Assembly: GCA_035443825.1 (NCBI GenBank)
Contig: DAOMNN010000005.1
Span: forward strand, 1-64,000
Origin: DAOMNN01 sp035443825
GTDB taxonomy: Bacteria > Pseudomonadota > Gammaproteobacteria > Burkholderiales > Rhodocyclaceae
DNA: 64,000 bases
Direction: 5' to 3'
Made by a program: the position numbers and the translations under genes. Positions 21,052-29,679 of this stretch are shown here, in pieces. The notes under the pieces are model-generated. The model was given only the letters and a program-made list of their open reading frames with translations. It was not told the DNA's origin and searched no databases. How positions within the stretch are numbered: position 1 is the first letter of the stretch; each line of letters begins with the position of its first letter.

Positions 21052-21057
21052 ATTATA
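21052..21057 (-). promoter_or_regulatory. -10 box of the ahcY riboswitch promoter
   Basis: Perfect TATAAT on the minus strand, 6 bases before the first base of the riboswitch, so transcription should begin almost at the first riboswitch nucleotide. No good -35 box at 16-18 bases upstream was seen. The box lies 24 bases downstream of the antiporter stop codon. Confidence 0.6.
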
Positions 21058-21080
21058 CAGTAGCGGCGTTCTGCGCGAAA

Positions 21081-22172
21081 TCAATCCGCCGAGGGTGTCT
21101 TGCCGCTGCCATTGTGGCGCACGATGCTGACGATCAGCGTGATCACCGTGAGCGGCATCACGTAACCGAGCATGATGCTGGAGAACGCACCAAGCGCGGC
21201 GTGCTGCTGGGCGGCAAGGATCAGCCATGCGGTGTAGGCGGCATAATAAGCGAGGAACACCGCCCCCTCCCAGCGTGCAATTTCGCGCCCCGTGAGCATG
21301 ATCGGCAGGCAGGCGAACGCGACCGCGAGCATCACCCACAGATCGAAGTTGCGTGCCGCTTCCGAAATCGGGATACCGCCTGCCGACACCAGCCCGGTGA
21401 CGCCGAGCACGGCGAAGATGTTGAACACGTTGCTGCCGATCACGTTGCCGACCGCAATGTCACGCTGACCGCGCAGGGCGGCAATGAGCGAGGTGGCAAT
21501 CTCGGGCATCGACGTACCGACCGCCACCACGGTGAGCCCGATCACCAGGTCGCTGACGCCGAAGAGCCTGGCGAAGGCGACCGCCGATTCGACCAGCCAG
21601 TGTGCGCCCAGCACCAGTGCTGCGAGACCGATCGCGATGAGCAGCAACTGCACGCTCCAGTGGCGGTCCCAGCGAGCATCGAGCGGCATCTCGGCGGCGT
21701 AGTCGCTCGTCGTGTCGGCCGATGCGCGACGCGACTGGCGGATCAGGAAGAAGGTGTAGGCTACGACCAGCAGGAACAATACGGCGGCCTCGAAGCGGCT
21801 GATGCTGCCGTCCAGCGCCATCACGACCATCAACACCGAGGCCCCGATCATCACCGGAATCTCCTGGCGGATGATCTGCTCGGCCACCATCAGCGGCGCG
21901 ATGACGGCGGCAATGCCGAGGATGAGGAGAATGTTGGCGATGTTGCTGCCGATTACGTTGCCGACTGCAAGGTCAGGCTTGCCGCCGAGCGATGCGCCTA
22001 CCGATACGGCCATCTCCGGGGCGCTGGTACCGAAGGCGACGACGGTCAGGCCGACCACCAGCGGTGACACGCCCATCGACAGGGCGAGCTTCGATGCTCC
22101 CCGGACGAGGGATTCCGCGCCGGCCACCAAGGTGGCAAGTCCGAGAGCGAAGAACAGGGCGTGAACGAGCAT
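21081..22172 (-). CDS. calcium/sodium antiporter (CaCA family, YrbG-like)
   Basis: 363-residue inner-membrane protein with about ten helices in two inverted repeats. Each repeat has the ion-binding alpha motif: GTSAPEMAVSVGASLGG followed by AVGNVIGSNIANILLILG, and GTSMPEIATSLIAALRG followed by AVGNVIGSNVFNIFAVLG. A charged cytosolic loop separates them. Expected to exchange cations, probably Ca2+ for Na+ or H+. It lies between metK and ahcY on the same strand but ahcY has its own promoter. Confidence 0.92.
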   Translation of the reverse strand: MLVHALFFALGLATLVAGAESLVRGASKLALSMGVSPLVVGLTVVAFGTSAPEMAVSVGASLGGKPDLAVGNVIGSNIANILLILGIAAVIAPLMVAEQIIRQEIPVMIGASVLMVVMALDGSISRFEAAVLFLLVVAYTFFLIRQSRRASADTTSDYAAEMPLDARWDRHWSVQLLLIAIGLAALVLGAHWLVESAVAFARLFGVSDLVIGLTVVAVGTSMPEIATSLIAALRGQRDIAVGNVIGSNVFNIFAVLGVTGLVSAGGIPISEAARNFDLWVMLAVAFACLPIMLTGREIARWEGAVFLAYYAAYTAWLILAAQQHAALGAFSSIMLGYVMPLTVITLIVSIVRHNGSGKTPSAD

Positions 22173-22285
22173 TGGGGAGGATGAAGGTCAGCTGGCGATA
22201 GCTTAACCCGGATGGCGGACGAAAACAGCGACCGCAGGGCGGCCGCTGTCGCTATCCGATGCCGGTTCGGCGTGCTTCGCTCGAG

Positions 22286-23452
22286 TCAGAGTCCGGCGTC
22301 TGCCCGAAGTGCGGCGGCCTTGTCGGCCGACTCCCACGTGAACTCCGGCTCGTCGCGTCCGAAATGCCCATAGGTCGCGGTCTTCGAATAGATCGGCCGC
22401 AGCAGGTCGAGTGTCTGGATGATCGCCTTGGGGCGGAGATCGAAATGCTTGCCGATCAGTTCCACGATCAGTTCGTCCGAGATCTTGCCGGTACCGAAGG
22501 TGTCGACCATCAGGCTTACCGGCCTGGCGACACCGATGGCATACGCGACCTGGACTTCGCACTTCGCCGCAAGGCCTGCCGCGACGATGTTCTTGGCCAC
22601 ATAGCGGCCGGCGTAGGATGCGGAACGGTCCACCTTGGACGGATCCTTGCCCGAGAATGCGCCGCCGCCGTGATGCGCGGCACCGCCATAGGTGTCGACG
22701 ATGATCTTGCGGCCGGTCAGGCCGCAGTCGCCATGCGGCCCGCCGACGACAAAACGCCCGGTCGGGTTGATCAGGTAGCGGACCTTGCCCTTGAGCAACT
22801 CGGGCGGAAGCACCGGCTTGATGATCTCCTCGATCACCGCTTCGGAAATCTGCGCATGCGAGATTTCAGGGCTGTGTTGCGTCGACACGACGACCGTATC
22901 CACCGCCACGGGCTTGCCGTCGATGTACTTCACCGTGAGCTGGCTCTTGGCGTCGGGACGCAGCCAGGGCAGTCGGCCGTCCTTTCGCAGTTCCGCCTGA
23001 CGCTGCATGATCCGGTGCGCATAGTAGATCGGAAGCGGCATCAGCGCCGGGGTCTCGTCGCACGCGTAACCGAACATCAAACCCTGGTCGCCGGCGCCCT
23101 GGTCAAGATCCAGGCCTTCGCCCTCGTTGACGCCCTGGGCGATGTCGGGTGACTGACGGTTGATCGCGGTAAGGATCGCGCACGATTTGTAGTCGAAGCC
23201 GATGTTCGAATCGTCGTAACCGATGCGGCGGATGACGTCCTGCGCGATCTCCTTGTAGTTCGGGTGTGCCGTGGTGGTGATTTCGCCCGAGATCACGACG
23301 AGGCCGGTGGAAACCAGCGTTTCACACGCCACACGGGACTTCGGGTCCTCCGCAAGAATGGCGTCGAGAACGCCATCCGAAACCTGGTCAGCGACCTTGT
23401 CGGGATGACCCTCGGAAACCGATTCCGAGGTGAAGAGATATTCCTTGCTCAT
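22286..23452 (-). CDS. metK: S-adenosylmethionine synthetase
   Basis: Makes SAM from methionine and ATP. 388 residues with the family start FTSESVSEGHPDKVADQVSD, the GAGDQGLMFGYA signature, the P-loop GGGAFSGKDPSKVDRSASY, and a normal length. ATG at 23452 is preceded by CTGGAG. Together with ahcY and metF it puts three SAM-cycle enzymes in one 7-kb block. It has its own promoter and a structured leader of about 165 nt. Confidence 0.98.
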   Translation of the reverse strand: MSKEYLFTSESVSEGHPDKVADQVSDGVLDAILAEDPKSRVACETLVSTGLVVISGEITTTAHPNYKEIAQDVIRRIGYDDSNIGFDYKSCAILTAINRQSPDIAQGVNEGEGLDLDQGAGDQGLMFGYACDETPALMPLPIYYAHRIMQRQAELRKDGRLPWLRPDAKSQLTVKYIDGKPVAVDTVVVSTQHSPEISHAQISEAVIEEIIKPVLPPELLKGKVRYLINPTGRFVVGGPHGDCGLTGRKIIVDTYGGAAHHGGGAFSGKDPSKVDRSASYAGRYVAKNIVAAGLAAKCEVQVAYAIGVARPVSLMVDTFGTGKISDELIVELIGKHFDLRPKAIIQTLDLLRPIYSKTATYGHFGRDEPEFTWESADKAAALRADAGL

Positions 23453-23472
23453 CGTACGACTCCAGAAAACAG

Positions 23473-23573
23473 AAATCCCCGGCTGGTCCGGCGTGGCCGG
23501 CTCCGGGGATTTCGTCGAGCGGGCGACGCTTTAGCAGTATTTGCTGTGTCCGGTCACGGCCTCGGGCCACGAC
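23473..23573 (-). promoter_or_regulatory. metK leader with four consecutive stem-loops
   Basis: Reading the minus strand 5' to 3', four hairpins follow one another: GTCGTGGCC/GGCCGTGAC (9 pairs with two G-U, loop CGA; 23553-23573), AGCA/TGCT (23533-23545), CGTCG/CGACG (23513-23528), and AAATCCCCGG/CCGGGGATTT (10 perfect pairs enclosing a further CCGG/CCGG helix; 23473-23512). The last ends 20 bases before the metK ATG, just ahead of its ribosome-binding site. It does not match SAM-I, SAM-II or SAH riboswitch consensus as I know them. No U-tract follows, so it is not a simple terminator. Confidence 0.5.
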
Positions 23574-23626
23574 TGCATTCACATCCGCCCTGCAAGTTGT
23601 CGAATTAACTCGGCGGCTACGCCATA

Positions 23627-23654
23627 ATTATATCCTTTTGGGTTCGGCGGTCAA
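23627..23654 (-). promoter_or_regulatory. metK promoter
   Basis: TTGACC (23649-23654), 16 bases, TATAAT (23627-23632) on the minus strand: 5/6 and 6/6 matches to sigma-70 consensus. Start of transcription would be near 23620, giving a leader of about 165 nt before the metK ATG. Confidence 0.65.
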
Positions 23655-23678
23655 AGTGCGCTGCCGAAGTGACCGATC

Positions 23679-24551
23679 GTGCCGGCACGCCTTCTGTTCC
23701 GCTTTCTTTCCTTGCTGCCGCTGTCCTGGCTTCATGTCCTCGGGGGCGGTGTGGGGCGCATCGTGTGGTGGTGCTCGCCCGGGCATCGCCGACGCGTGCT
23801 CGAATTTCTCGGGCAGGCGCTCGGGACTTACGACAAGCGCCTGCTGGACGCGGTCATAGCCGAGTCCGGGCGGCAGATGCTGGAATTGCCTTTCGTCTGG
23901 TTGCGCCCGCATCGCGAGGTCCTGTCGCGCGTAGTGCGCGTCGAGGGGCTGGACCTGCTCGAGCGCCTGCGTGAAGCCAACGCGAGCATCCTCCTGCTGA
24001 TGCCGCATCTCGGTTGTTTCGAGATATCTGGTCAATACCTGTGTAGCCGCTGGCCGATCACGGCCCTTTTCCGCCCGCCACGCCAGGCGGCGCTGCTGCC
24101 CTTCATGCAGGAGGGGCGGGCACGTGAGAACTTCAGTGTCGCCCCTGCGGATGTTTCAGGGCTTCGGCGACTGGTGCGAGCACTCAGGACTGGTCAGATG
24201 GTCGTGATACTGCCCGATCAGGTGCCGAAGAAGGGCGAAGGCGCGTGGGCACCTTTCTTTGGCCGCCCGGCGTGGACGATGACGCTTGCCGCGCGCCTGT
24301 CCGAGATGGACGGCGTGAGCACGGTCATGATGTGGGCGGAACGTCTGCCCAGGGGAGAGGGCTATATCTTGCGCTTTTCCGCACCCGTCACCCCGATCAC
24401 GGGCACGCTCGAACAGCGTTGTGTCGCGATCAATCGCGAGCTCGAACGCCTCATTCTCGAGTGCCCTTCGCAATACATGTGGGGCTATGATCGGTACAAA
24501 CGGCCGTCCGGGGTGCCCGCCGCGGACGAAGGCAAGGCCGACCCTCATTAA
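23679..24551 (+). CDS. lpxL: LpxL/HtrB-type lipid A acyltransferase
   Basis: Inner-membrane enzyme that adds a secondary acyl chain to Kdo-lipid A or its precursor. 290 residues with an N-terminal hydrophobic anchor (LLFRFLSLLPLSWLHVLGGG), the catalytic H-x4-E motif (His110 and Glu115 in MPHLGCFE), a LFRPPRQAALLPFMQEGR block and DQVPKKGEGAWAPFFGRPA as in the family. Which acyl position it serves is not clear. GTG start at 23679 with GAAG at 23665-23668; divergent from metK. The 3' end overlaps a small convergent gene. Confidence 0.85.
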   Translation: MPARLLFRFLSLLPLSWLHVLGGGVGRIVWWCSPGHRRRVLEFLGQALGTYDKRLLDAVIAESGRQMLELPFVWLRPHREVLSRVVRVEGLDLLERLREANASILLLMPHLGCFEISGQYLCSRWPITALFRPPRQAALLPFMQEGRARENFSVAPADVSGLRRLVRALRTGQMVVILPDQVPKKGEGAWAPFFGRPAWTMTLAARLSEMDGVSTVMMWAERLPRGEGYILRFSAPVTPITGTLEQRCVAINRELERLILECPSQYMWGYDRYKRPSGVPAADEGKADPH

Positions 24552-24844
24552 CGAAAGTCGCTACGACGGGAGATCGATTCGCCCTTCCGGGTGCGTTCAT
24601 TCCGCACGGCCTGATCGCGGTCCGCAAGTCTTGCGAGTGCGATCGGAAAGGCGGCGCTGCCGATCAGCGCGACTGCGGAGGCAATCAGTGCGATGCCCGT
24701 CCCGCTGTCGGCGAGAATCGGATGGATCGACCCCAGGTCGCTTGCCACGACAAGCAGCCCGGCGATCATGCAGACGATGCCGCACAGGCCCAGAATCCAG
24801 GCTGTCAGCGGAATGCGCAGGCGCGTCGGGGGAATTGCGTTCAT
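24548..24844 (-). CDS. small two-helix membrane protein, unknown
   Basis: 98 residues starting MNAIPPTRLRIPLTAW. Two membrane helices are visible (ILGLCGIVCMIAGLLVVASD and GIALIASAVALIGSAAFPIA), then a charged cytosolic tail with RLADRDQAVRNERTRKG. No family recognised. The stop lies inside the last codons of the convergent lpxL gene. Support is the membrane topology and clear start; moderate confidence. Confidence 0.55.
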   Translation of the reverse strand: MNAIPPTRLRIPLTAWILGLCGIVCMIAGLLVVASDLGSIHPILADSGTGIALIASAVALIGSAAFPIALARLADRDQAVRNERTRKGESISRRSDFR

Positions 24845-24968
24845 GCTGGCATTGTCACATACCCCGCGGACGCCCGCGCGCGGCTGCCGGCGGTGATTGC
24901 TGGACGTACCTGGTGTGGTGGGGGAGAATTCACGGCATACGCAATACTTGCTGCCGAAAGGGACTTCG

Positions 24969-25805
24969 ATGCGCCTGCGCTTTACCAAGATGCACGGTCT
25001 TGGCAACGATTTCGTTGTCATCGACGCGGTTCGCCAGCAGGTCGAACTGAGCCCCGCGCAGGTGCGTTTTCTTGCGGACCGCCACTTCGGTATCGGCTGT
25101 GACCAGGTGCTGGTGGTGGAAGCGGCGGCTGCGGCCGGCGTGGATTTTCGTTACCGGATCTTCAATGCCGACGGGGGCGAGGTGGAGCAGTGTGGCAACG
25201 GCGCGCGTTGTTTCGTTCAGTTCGTCCACCGGCACGGACTCAGCGCGAAGCGCGAGCTCCGGGTCGAGACGCGCTCCGGCATCATCGTGCCCCGGTTGGA
25301 GGACGATGGGCTCGTGACCGTGGATATGGGGGTTCCCGTACTCGATCCTGAGCGGATACCGTTCGATTCCGATTCGGACGATGTCGTACAGTCGCTTGAA
25401 CTCGCGAATGATGTGCGGATCGCGATCACCGCGTTATCTATGGGCAATCCGCACGCGGTGCAGGTGGTGACGGACGTCGATGCGGCGCCGGTGGCCGAAC
25501 TCGGGCCGCTGATCGAGAACCATGTGCGCTTTCCTGCGCGGGTCAATGCCGGCTTCATGCAGGTGCTGAGCGCGCAGCGCATTCGCCTGCGCGTTTTCGA
25601 ACGTGGCGCAGGAGAGACCCTGGCCTGCGGCACCGGAGCGTGTGCGGCGGCTGTTGCAGGTATCCTGCGGGGCTTGCTCGAGTCGCCGGTCGCGGTCGAA
25701 ACACGCGGCGGCCAATTGCAGATCGGCTGGGCGGGACCGGGGCACCCGGTCTTCATGACAGGTCCGGCGGTAACGGTTTTCGAGGGCGAGATCGAGATCG
25801 CGTGA
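24969..25805 (+). CDS. dapF: diaminopimelate epimerase
   Basis: Converts LL- to meso-diaminopimelate for lysine and peptidoglycan synthesis. 278 residues; the two catalytic cysteines are Cys75 in EQCGNGARCF and Cys220 in LACGTGACAAA, and the start MRLRFTKMHGLGNDFVVID is typical. ATG at 24969 is chosen because the family starts there; an upstream in-frame start (24897) adds unrelated residues. First gene of the conserved dapF-DUF484-xerC operon. Confidence 0.97.
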   Translation: MRLRFTKMHGLGNDFVVIDAVRQQVELSPAQVRFLADRHFGIGCDQVLVVEAAAAAGVDFRYRIFNADGGEVEQCGNGARCFVQFVHRHGLSAKRELRVETRSGIIVPRLEDDGLVTVDMGVPVLDPERIPFDSDSDDVVQSLELANDVRIAITALSMGNPHAVQVVTDVDAAPVAELGPLIENHVRFPARVNAGFMQVLSAQRIRLRVFERGAGETLACGTGACAAAVAGILRGLLESPVAVETRGGQLQIGWAGPGHPVFMTGPAVTVFEGEIEIA

Positions 25806-25856
25806 GCGGTCCCGCCCGATTCCAGGAATCAAGCGTGGAGGGCAGCTCCCTTGTCA

Positions 25857-26507
25857 ATGAATGCCGATGACGTCGTAACTTACCTCAGGGAACATCCGGA
25901 TTTTCTCGTCCAGCACGGCGAGATTTTTGCCGAGATCACCGTCCCGCACCCGCATGGCGGCCAGGCGATCACGCTCGCCGAACGCCAGCTTCACGCGTTG
26001 CGCGACAAGATTCGACTGCTCGAGCGCAAGCTTGCCGAGTTGATCCGCTTCGGCGAAGAGAACGACGAGATCGGCGAGAAGGTGCACCGTCTGACGCTGG
26101 CTCTGCTCGAAGCCGACGATTATCCGGCCCTGCGTTATGCGATGTTCCAGAGCCTCGTGGACGATTTCGCCGTTCCCCACGTCGGGATGCGAATCTGGAA
26201 CAGCGTGCTGTCGCGCGAGGACGAAGATTTCAAGCCGGTCAGTGAGACGGTGCTGTTCCTGGCCGGGGACATGCACCAGCCGTACTGCGGGGCACCGGCA
26301 AACCTCGAGGTTCTGGAATGGTTGGGGGAGGCTGCGCCGCATGTGCGCTCGGTCGCACTGATCCCGCTGCGACGAGATGCGCAGGTGTTCGGTCTGCTGG
26401 CACTAGGGAGTGAGGAGGCCGAACGTTTCTACCCCGAAATGGGCACGCTGTACCTTTCCCGGATCGGGGACATCGCGGCTACCGCGCTGCGAAGACAACT
26501 GGGCTGA
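25857..26507 (+). CDS. DUF484 family protein (GAF-like)
   Basis: 216 residues, known as YigA in E. coli, function unknown. Visible are YLREHPDFLVQHGEIFAEIT, then VPHPHGGQAITLAERQLHALRDK with a helix, and a GAF-like sheet (RSVALIPLRRDAQVFGLLALGS). It lies in the conserved position between dapF and xerC, two bases before xerC. Start: ATG 25857, though a TTG at 25851 has the better distance (8 bases) from GGAGGG at 25837-25842. Confidence 0.9.
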   Translation: MNADDVVTYLREHPDFLVQHGEIFAEITVPHPHGGQAITLAERQLHALRDKIRLLERKLAELIRFGEENDEIGEKVHRLTLALLEADDYPALRYAMFQSLVDDFAVPHVGMRIWNSVLSREDEDFKPVSETVLFLAGDMHQPYCGAPANLEVLEWLGEAAPHVRSVALIPLRRDAQVFGLLALGSEEAERFYPEMGTLYLSRIGDIAATALRRQLG

Positions 26508-26509
26508 GC

Positions 26510-27430
26510 ATGCGTCGCGAGGACGTCGTTCCAGTTGTCGCAGCCCTTCTTCCCGACGGCGGTGCTGCCTACCTGGACTACCTTGCGACGCAGAGGCGGG
26601 CCGCAGCGCTGACTCTGGAGAGTTATCGGCGCGATCTCGAACGCCTCGCACGACTGGCCGCAAGCCGTCCTGTCTCCGCGCTGAACGCTCACGATCTGCG
26701 ACGGTTCGTCGGCCGCCTTCACGGCGAGGGGCTCGGGGGCCGGTCAATCGCGCGCACGCTTTCGGCATGGCGCGGCTTTTTTCGCTGGCTGGTCCGGCAT
26801 CAGGGCCTGGCAATCAACCCGGTCGATGGCATCCGCGCGCCGAAATCACCGCAACGATTGCCGCGAGTGCTGTCGCCCGACCAGGCCAGGTCGATGCTCG
26901 ATGTCGAGCCCGCGGATCCATTGGAAGTGCGGGATCGGGCAATGTTCGAACTGTTCTACTCTTCCGGCCTGCGAGTCGCCGAGCTTGCCGCTCTGGACGT
27001 CAACCAGGGGCTGGATCTGAGCGCCGGTCTGGTGACGGTCACCGGAAAGCGTGGGAAGACGCGCGCGGTCCCGGTCGGATCGGCGGCGGTCACCGCCGCG
27101 CACAAGTGGCTTGCGCTGCGCAATGCCCATGCCGGGGCGGACGAACGGGCGGTGTTCGTCGCGAGGACCGGCCAGCGCATGAGCACGAGCGCCATTCGGT
27201 CGCGACTTGCGCGCTGGGCGCGGCGTTGCGGGCTGGGCGTCCATGTTCATCCGCACATGCTGCGACACAGCTTTGCAAGCCATATCCTGCAATCCAGCGG
27301 TGATCTTCGGGCGGTTCAGGAACTGCTCGGACACGCATCCATCCGCAGCACGCAAGTCTATACACATCTGGATTTCCAGCATCTTGCCAGCGTCTATGAC
27401 GCCGCCCATCCGCGCGCGCGAAAGCGCTAG
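26510..27430 (+). CDS. xerC: site-specific tyrosine recombinase XerC
   Basis: Acts with XerD at dif to resolve chromosome dimers. 306 residues: N-terminal SAM-like core-binding domain (to about residue 105), then the catalytic domain with Arg155 (SGLRVAEL), Lys180 (TGKRGKTR), His249 and Arg252 (HPHMLRHS), His275 (LLGHASI) and the nucleophile Tyr284 (TQVYTHLD). Its place directly after dapF-DUF484 identifies it as the housekeeping XerC rather than a mobile-element integrase. Confidence 0.96.
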   Translation: MRREDVVPVVAALLPDGGAAYLDYLATQRRAAALTLESYRRDLERLARLAASRPVSALNAHDLRRFVGRLHGEGLGGRSIARTLSAWRGFFRWLVRHQGLAINPVDGIRAPKSPQRLPRVLSPDQARSMLDVEPADPLEVRDRAMFELFYSSGLRVAELAALDVNQGLDLSAGLVTVTGKRGKTRAVPVGSAAVTAAHKWLALRNAHAGADERAVFVARTGQRMSTSAIRSRLARWARRCGLGVHVHPHMLRHSFASHILQSSGDLRAVQELLGHASIRSTQVYTHLDFQHLASVYDAAHPRARKR

Positions 27431-27450
27431 CGATTTTCGCGGGTCCTCGC

Positions 27451-27484
27451 ATCGTGCGGTCAGAATGACCCCGCGATATTTCTC
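27451..27484 (+). terminator. weak hairpin downstream of xerC, possible terminator
   Basis: ATCGTGCGGTCA and TGACCCCGCGAT form a 12-position stem with two mismatches and a 3-base loop, followed by ATTTCT. It lies 20 bases after the xerC stop. The U-tract is poor, so efficient termination is doubtful. Confidence 0.25.
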
Positions 27485-27634
27485 CCCAACTCGGGCAGCG
27501 GGTATCAGTGTTTGCGTATATGCTTCAGTTATTCTCCGGAGTTGAATCCATTTGTAACGAGTCATTGCTTCGGGTTGCACGGATGGGCGTCGCAATACGG
27601 AGCGCCATCAGCTTCCCGATCCTGCTCGAATGAG

Positions 27635-28158
27635 ATGACCGACCAGACCGCACTTCCAACCCGGACGAAAGCTGCCGAAACCGGCCTCACGCGAAGTGCA
27701 CTGCGCACCGTTGCTGTGATTCTGGCCCGTCATGAGATGCGCAATCTCAAGCGCCTCTATGACGAATTCGAGCATGACATTCTCCTGCCCCTCCTGCTTG
27801 GCGAGATCGCCCTTCACAACATCGGCGTACTCGAGAATTGTGGAGAGTTTCCGGACGGCGTCGGTTCCGATGAGGATGGCGATACAGATTCTACCATTGT
27901 CCGCTGCGGCCTTGTAACGCATATTCAATCGCCGCAGCCACGGGTTTGCCCAGGGAGACCGTGCGACGCAAGATCGGCCGGCTGGTGGAACTCGGGTGGA
28001 TCAGCAAGCGACCCAACGGACACCTCTACGTGACGACGCATGCACTGGCTCATTTCGGCTCCCTGCTTCGTTCGCGTGATCTGCCCGAACTGCTGCAGAC
28101 GGCAGACCGGGTGCGCTTCATGCTCGACCCGCACGATGAGGTGCCGGGAGAGAAGTAA
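27635..28158 (+). pseudogene. frameshifted helix-turn-helix regulator
   Basis: The first half, from ATG 27635, reads TRSALRTVAVILARHEMRNLKRL..LLPLLLGEIALHNIG and runs into unrelated sequence after about VGSDEDGDTDST. A different frame then gives LRPCNAYSIAAATGLPRETV and RRKIGRLVELGWISKRPNGH, a winged-helix DNA-binding part ending at the stop at 28158. The two halves need a -1/+2 shift between about 27871 and 27905. Joined, they would give a regulator of about 175 residues. It may be a real pseudogene or a sequencing error; the draft state of the assembly leaves both open. Confidence 0.65.
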
Positions 28159-28368
28159 GCCGGTCGCACGCGCCCATTACTGCCATGGTCGAGTTCGAGG
28201 TCAAGCACATTCCCGGCGCGAGGCGAGTGCCGTCGCCGGTGGTCCGGAATGAAGGTGCACCAGGATCGAAGCGCATGACTTCGTTGCGGGGCAACGCCGA
28301 AAAGCGCGGGAGCGCCGCCGCCCTGCGTCTACAATGGTGCGCTTGATCGATTCCGACCCCCTCCCATC

Positions 28369-29559
28369 ATGGCGCGACTCTTCCTGAAACCTGGCAAGGA
28401 ACGTTCCGTCCTGCGGCGCCACCCGTGGATTTTCGCCGGGTCCGTCGCACGGATCGAGGGGCGTGTCCGCGCCGGAGACACGGTGGAGGTGCTGTCGGAC
28501 GATGGCAGGCTGTTCGGACGTGCCGCATGGTCACCGGAGTCCGCCATTCGGGCGCGGATGTGGACCTTCGCCGGCGATGTCACGATCGATCATGCCTACT
28601 TCAAGCGCAGCATTGCGGCTGCGGTGGCGCGTCGCGCAGCGCACCCGCTGCTCGCAGGGCAGGATGGCGTACGCCTCATTCACGGCGAGTCGGACGGATT
28701 GCCCGGTGTGATCGCAGACCGCTTCGGTAACGTCCTTGTGATCCAGCTCACCAGCGTCGGCGCGGAGAAGTGGCGGGACGCGATCGTCGCTGCGCTGGTG
28801 CACGCGACGGGATGTGCGGCCGTATATGAGCGTTCCGATTCGGAGGTGCGAACCCGCGAGGGCCTTGGCCCGGTCACCGGCTGCATATACGGTGAACTCC
28901 CTGAAGGCCCGCTGCTTATAGACGAGAATGGGGTGCGCATGGAGGTGGATGTCGTCTCCGGGCACAAGACCGGGTTCTATCTCGATCAGCGAGACAATCG
29001 TCGCCTCACCGCCCTGCTTGCGCGCGACCGCGCGGTGCTCAATTGCTTCTGCTATTCAGGCGGTTTCTCCCTTCAGGCGCTTGCCGGCGGCGCGGCGTCG
29101 GTATTGTCGGTCGACTCGTCCGAGCCTGCGCTGGATGCGGCGCGACGCAATATGACGAACAATCCCCAACTCGACGCAGAACGTGCCCAGTGGCTGCAGG
29201 CGGACGTGTTCGAGGCCTTGCGCACGCTCAAGGGTGAGGGCCGGCGCTTCGATCTGATCATCCTCGATCCGCCCAAGTTCGCCCCCTCGGCAGCCCACGT
29301 CGAGCGCGCGTCGCGTGCGTACAAGGACATCAACCTGTTCGGATTTCGTCTGTTGAATCCGGGGGGCATCCTGATGACCTACTCATGCTCCGGTGGCATC
29401 GGTGTCGAACTGTTCCAGAAGATCGTTGCCGGGGCTGCGAGCGATGCCGGCGCCGACGCGCGCATCATCCACCGCCTGTCTGCGGCCGCGGATCACCCGG
29501 TCGGACTGGCCGTGCCCGAAGGCGAATATCTGAAGGGGCTGGTGGTGGAGGTCGGCTGA
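28369..29559 (+). CDS. rlmI: 23S rRNA m5C methyltransferase RlmI family
   Basis: 396 residues. An N-terminal PUA RNA-binding domain (LKPGKERSVLRRHPWIFAGS) is followed by a linker domain and a class I methyltransferase with NCFCYSGGFSLQALAGG as SAM site, VDSSEPALDAAR, and LILDPPKFAPS as catalytic loop. E. coli RlmI methylates C1962 of 23S rRNA and has 396 residues. A lone TACAAT at 28330-28335 may be its -10 box. Confidence 0.9.
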   Translation: MARLFLKPGKERSVLRRHPWIFAGSVARIEGRVRAGDTVEVLSDDGRLFGRAAWSPESAIRARMWTFAGDVTIDHAYFKRSIAAAVARRAAHPLLAGQDGVRLIHGESDGLPGVIADRFGNVLVIQLTSVGAEKWRDAIVAALVHATGCAAVYERSDSEVRTREGLGPVTGCIYGELPEGPLLIDENGVRMEVDVVSGHKTGFYLDQRDNRRLTALLARDRAVLNCFCYSGGFSLQALAGGAASVLSVDSSEPALDAARRNMTNNPQLDAERAQWLQADVFEALRTLKGEGRRFDLIILDPPKFAPSAAHVERASRAYKDINLFGFRLLNPGGILMTYSCSGGIGVELFQKIVAGAASDAGADARIIHRLSAAADHPVGLAVPEGEYLKGLVVEVG

Positions 29560-29596
29560 CGGCTGGGTACGGGCAGGGCAATCGATATGGATCTCT

Positions 29597-29670
29597 TTCG
29601 CGGCTGACGCCGCTCCCACAGCAGCCTGCCACGGCCATGCCGTCCGCGTAGGAGCGGCGTCAGCCGCGAA
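29597..29670. repeat. inverted pair of REP-like palindromic elements
   Basis: TTCGCGGCTGACGCCGCTCC (29597-29616) and its exact reverse complement (29651-29670) face each other across 34 bases. Each arm resembles the REP units of Pseudomonas and relatives (GTAGGAGCGG..CAGCCGCGA). The pair lies just after rlmI and before the convergent small membrane gene, the usual place for such elements. No further copy was noticed in this window. Confidence 0.85.
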
Positions 29671-29679
29671 CCGGCTTCG

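Noticed and set aside
23473..23573. metK leader as a known SAM riboswitch
   Set aside because: The conserved core sequences of SAM-I, SAM-II and SAH riboswitches as I know them are absent; kept only as an unclassified structured leader.
26510..27430. Tyrosine recombinase as sign of a mobile element
   Set aside because: It is in the conserved dapF-DUF484-xerC operon and is the housekeeping XerC; no attachment-site repeats or phage genes nearby.
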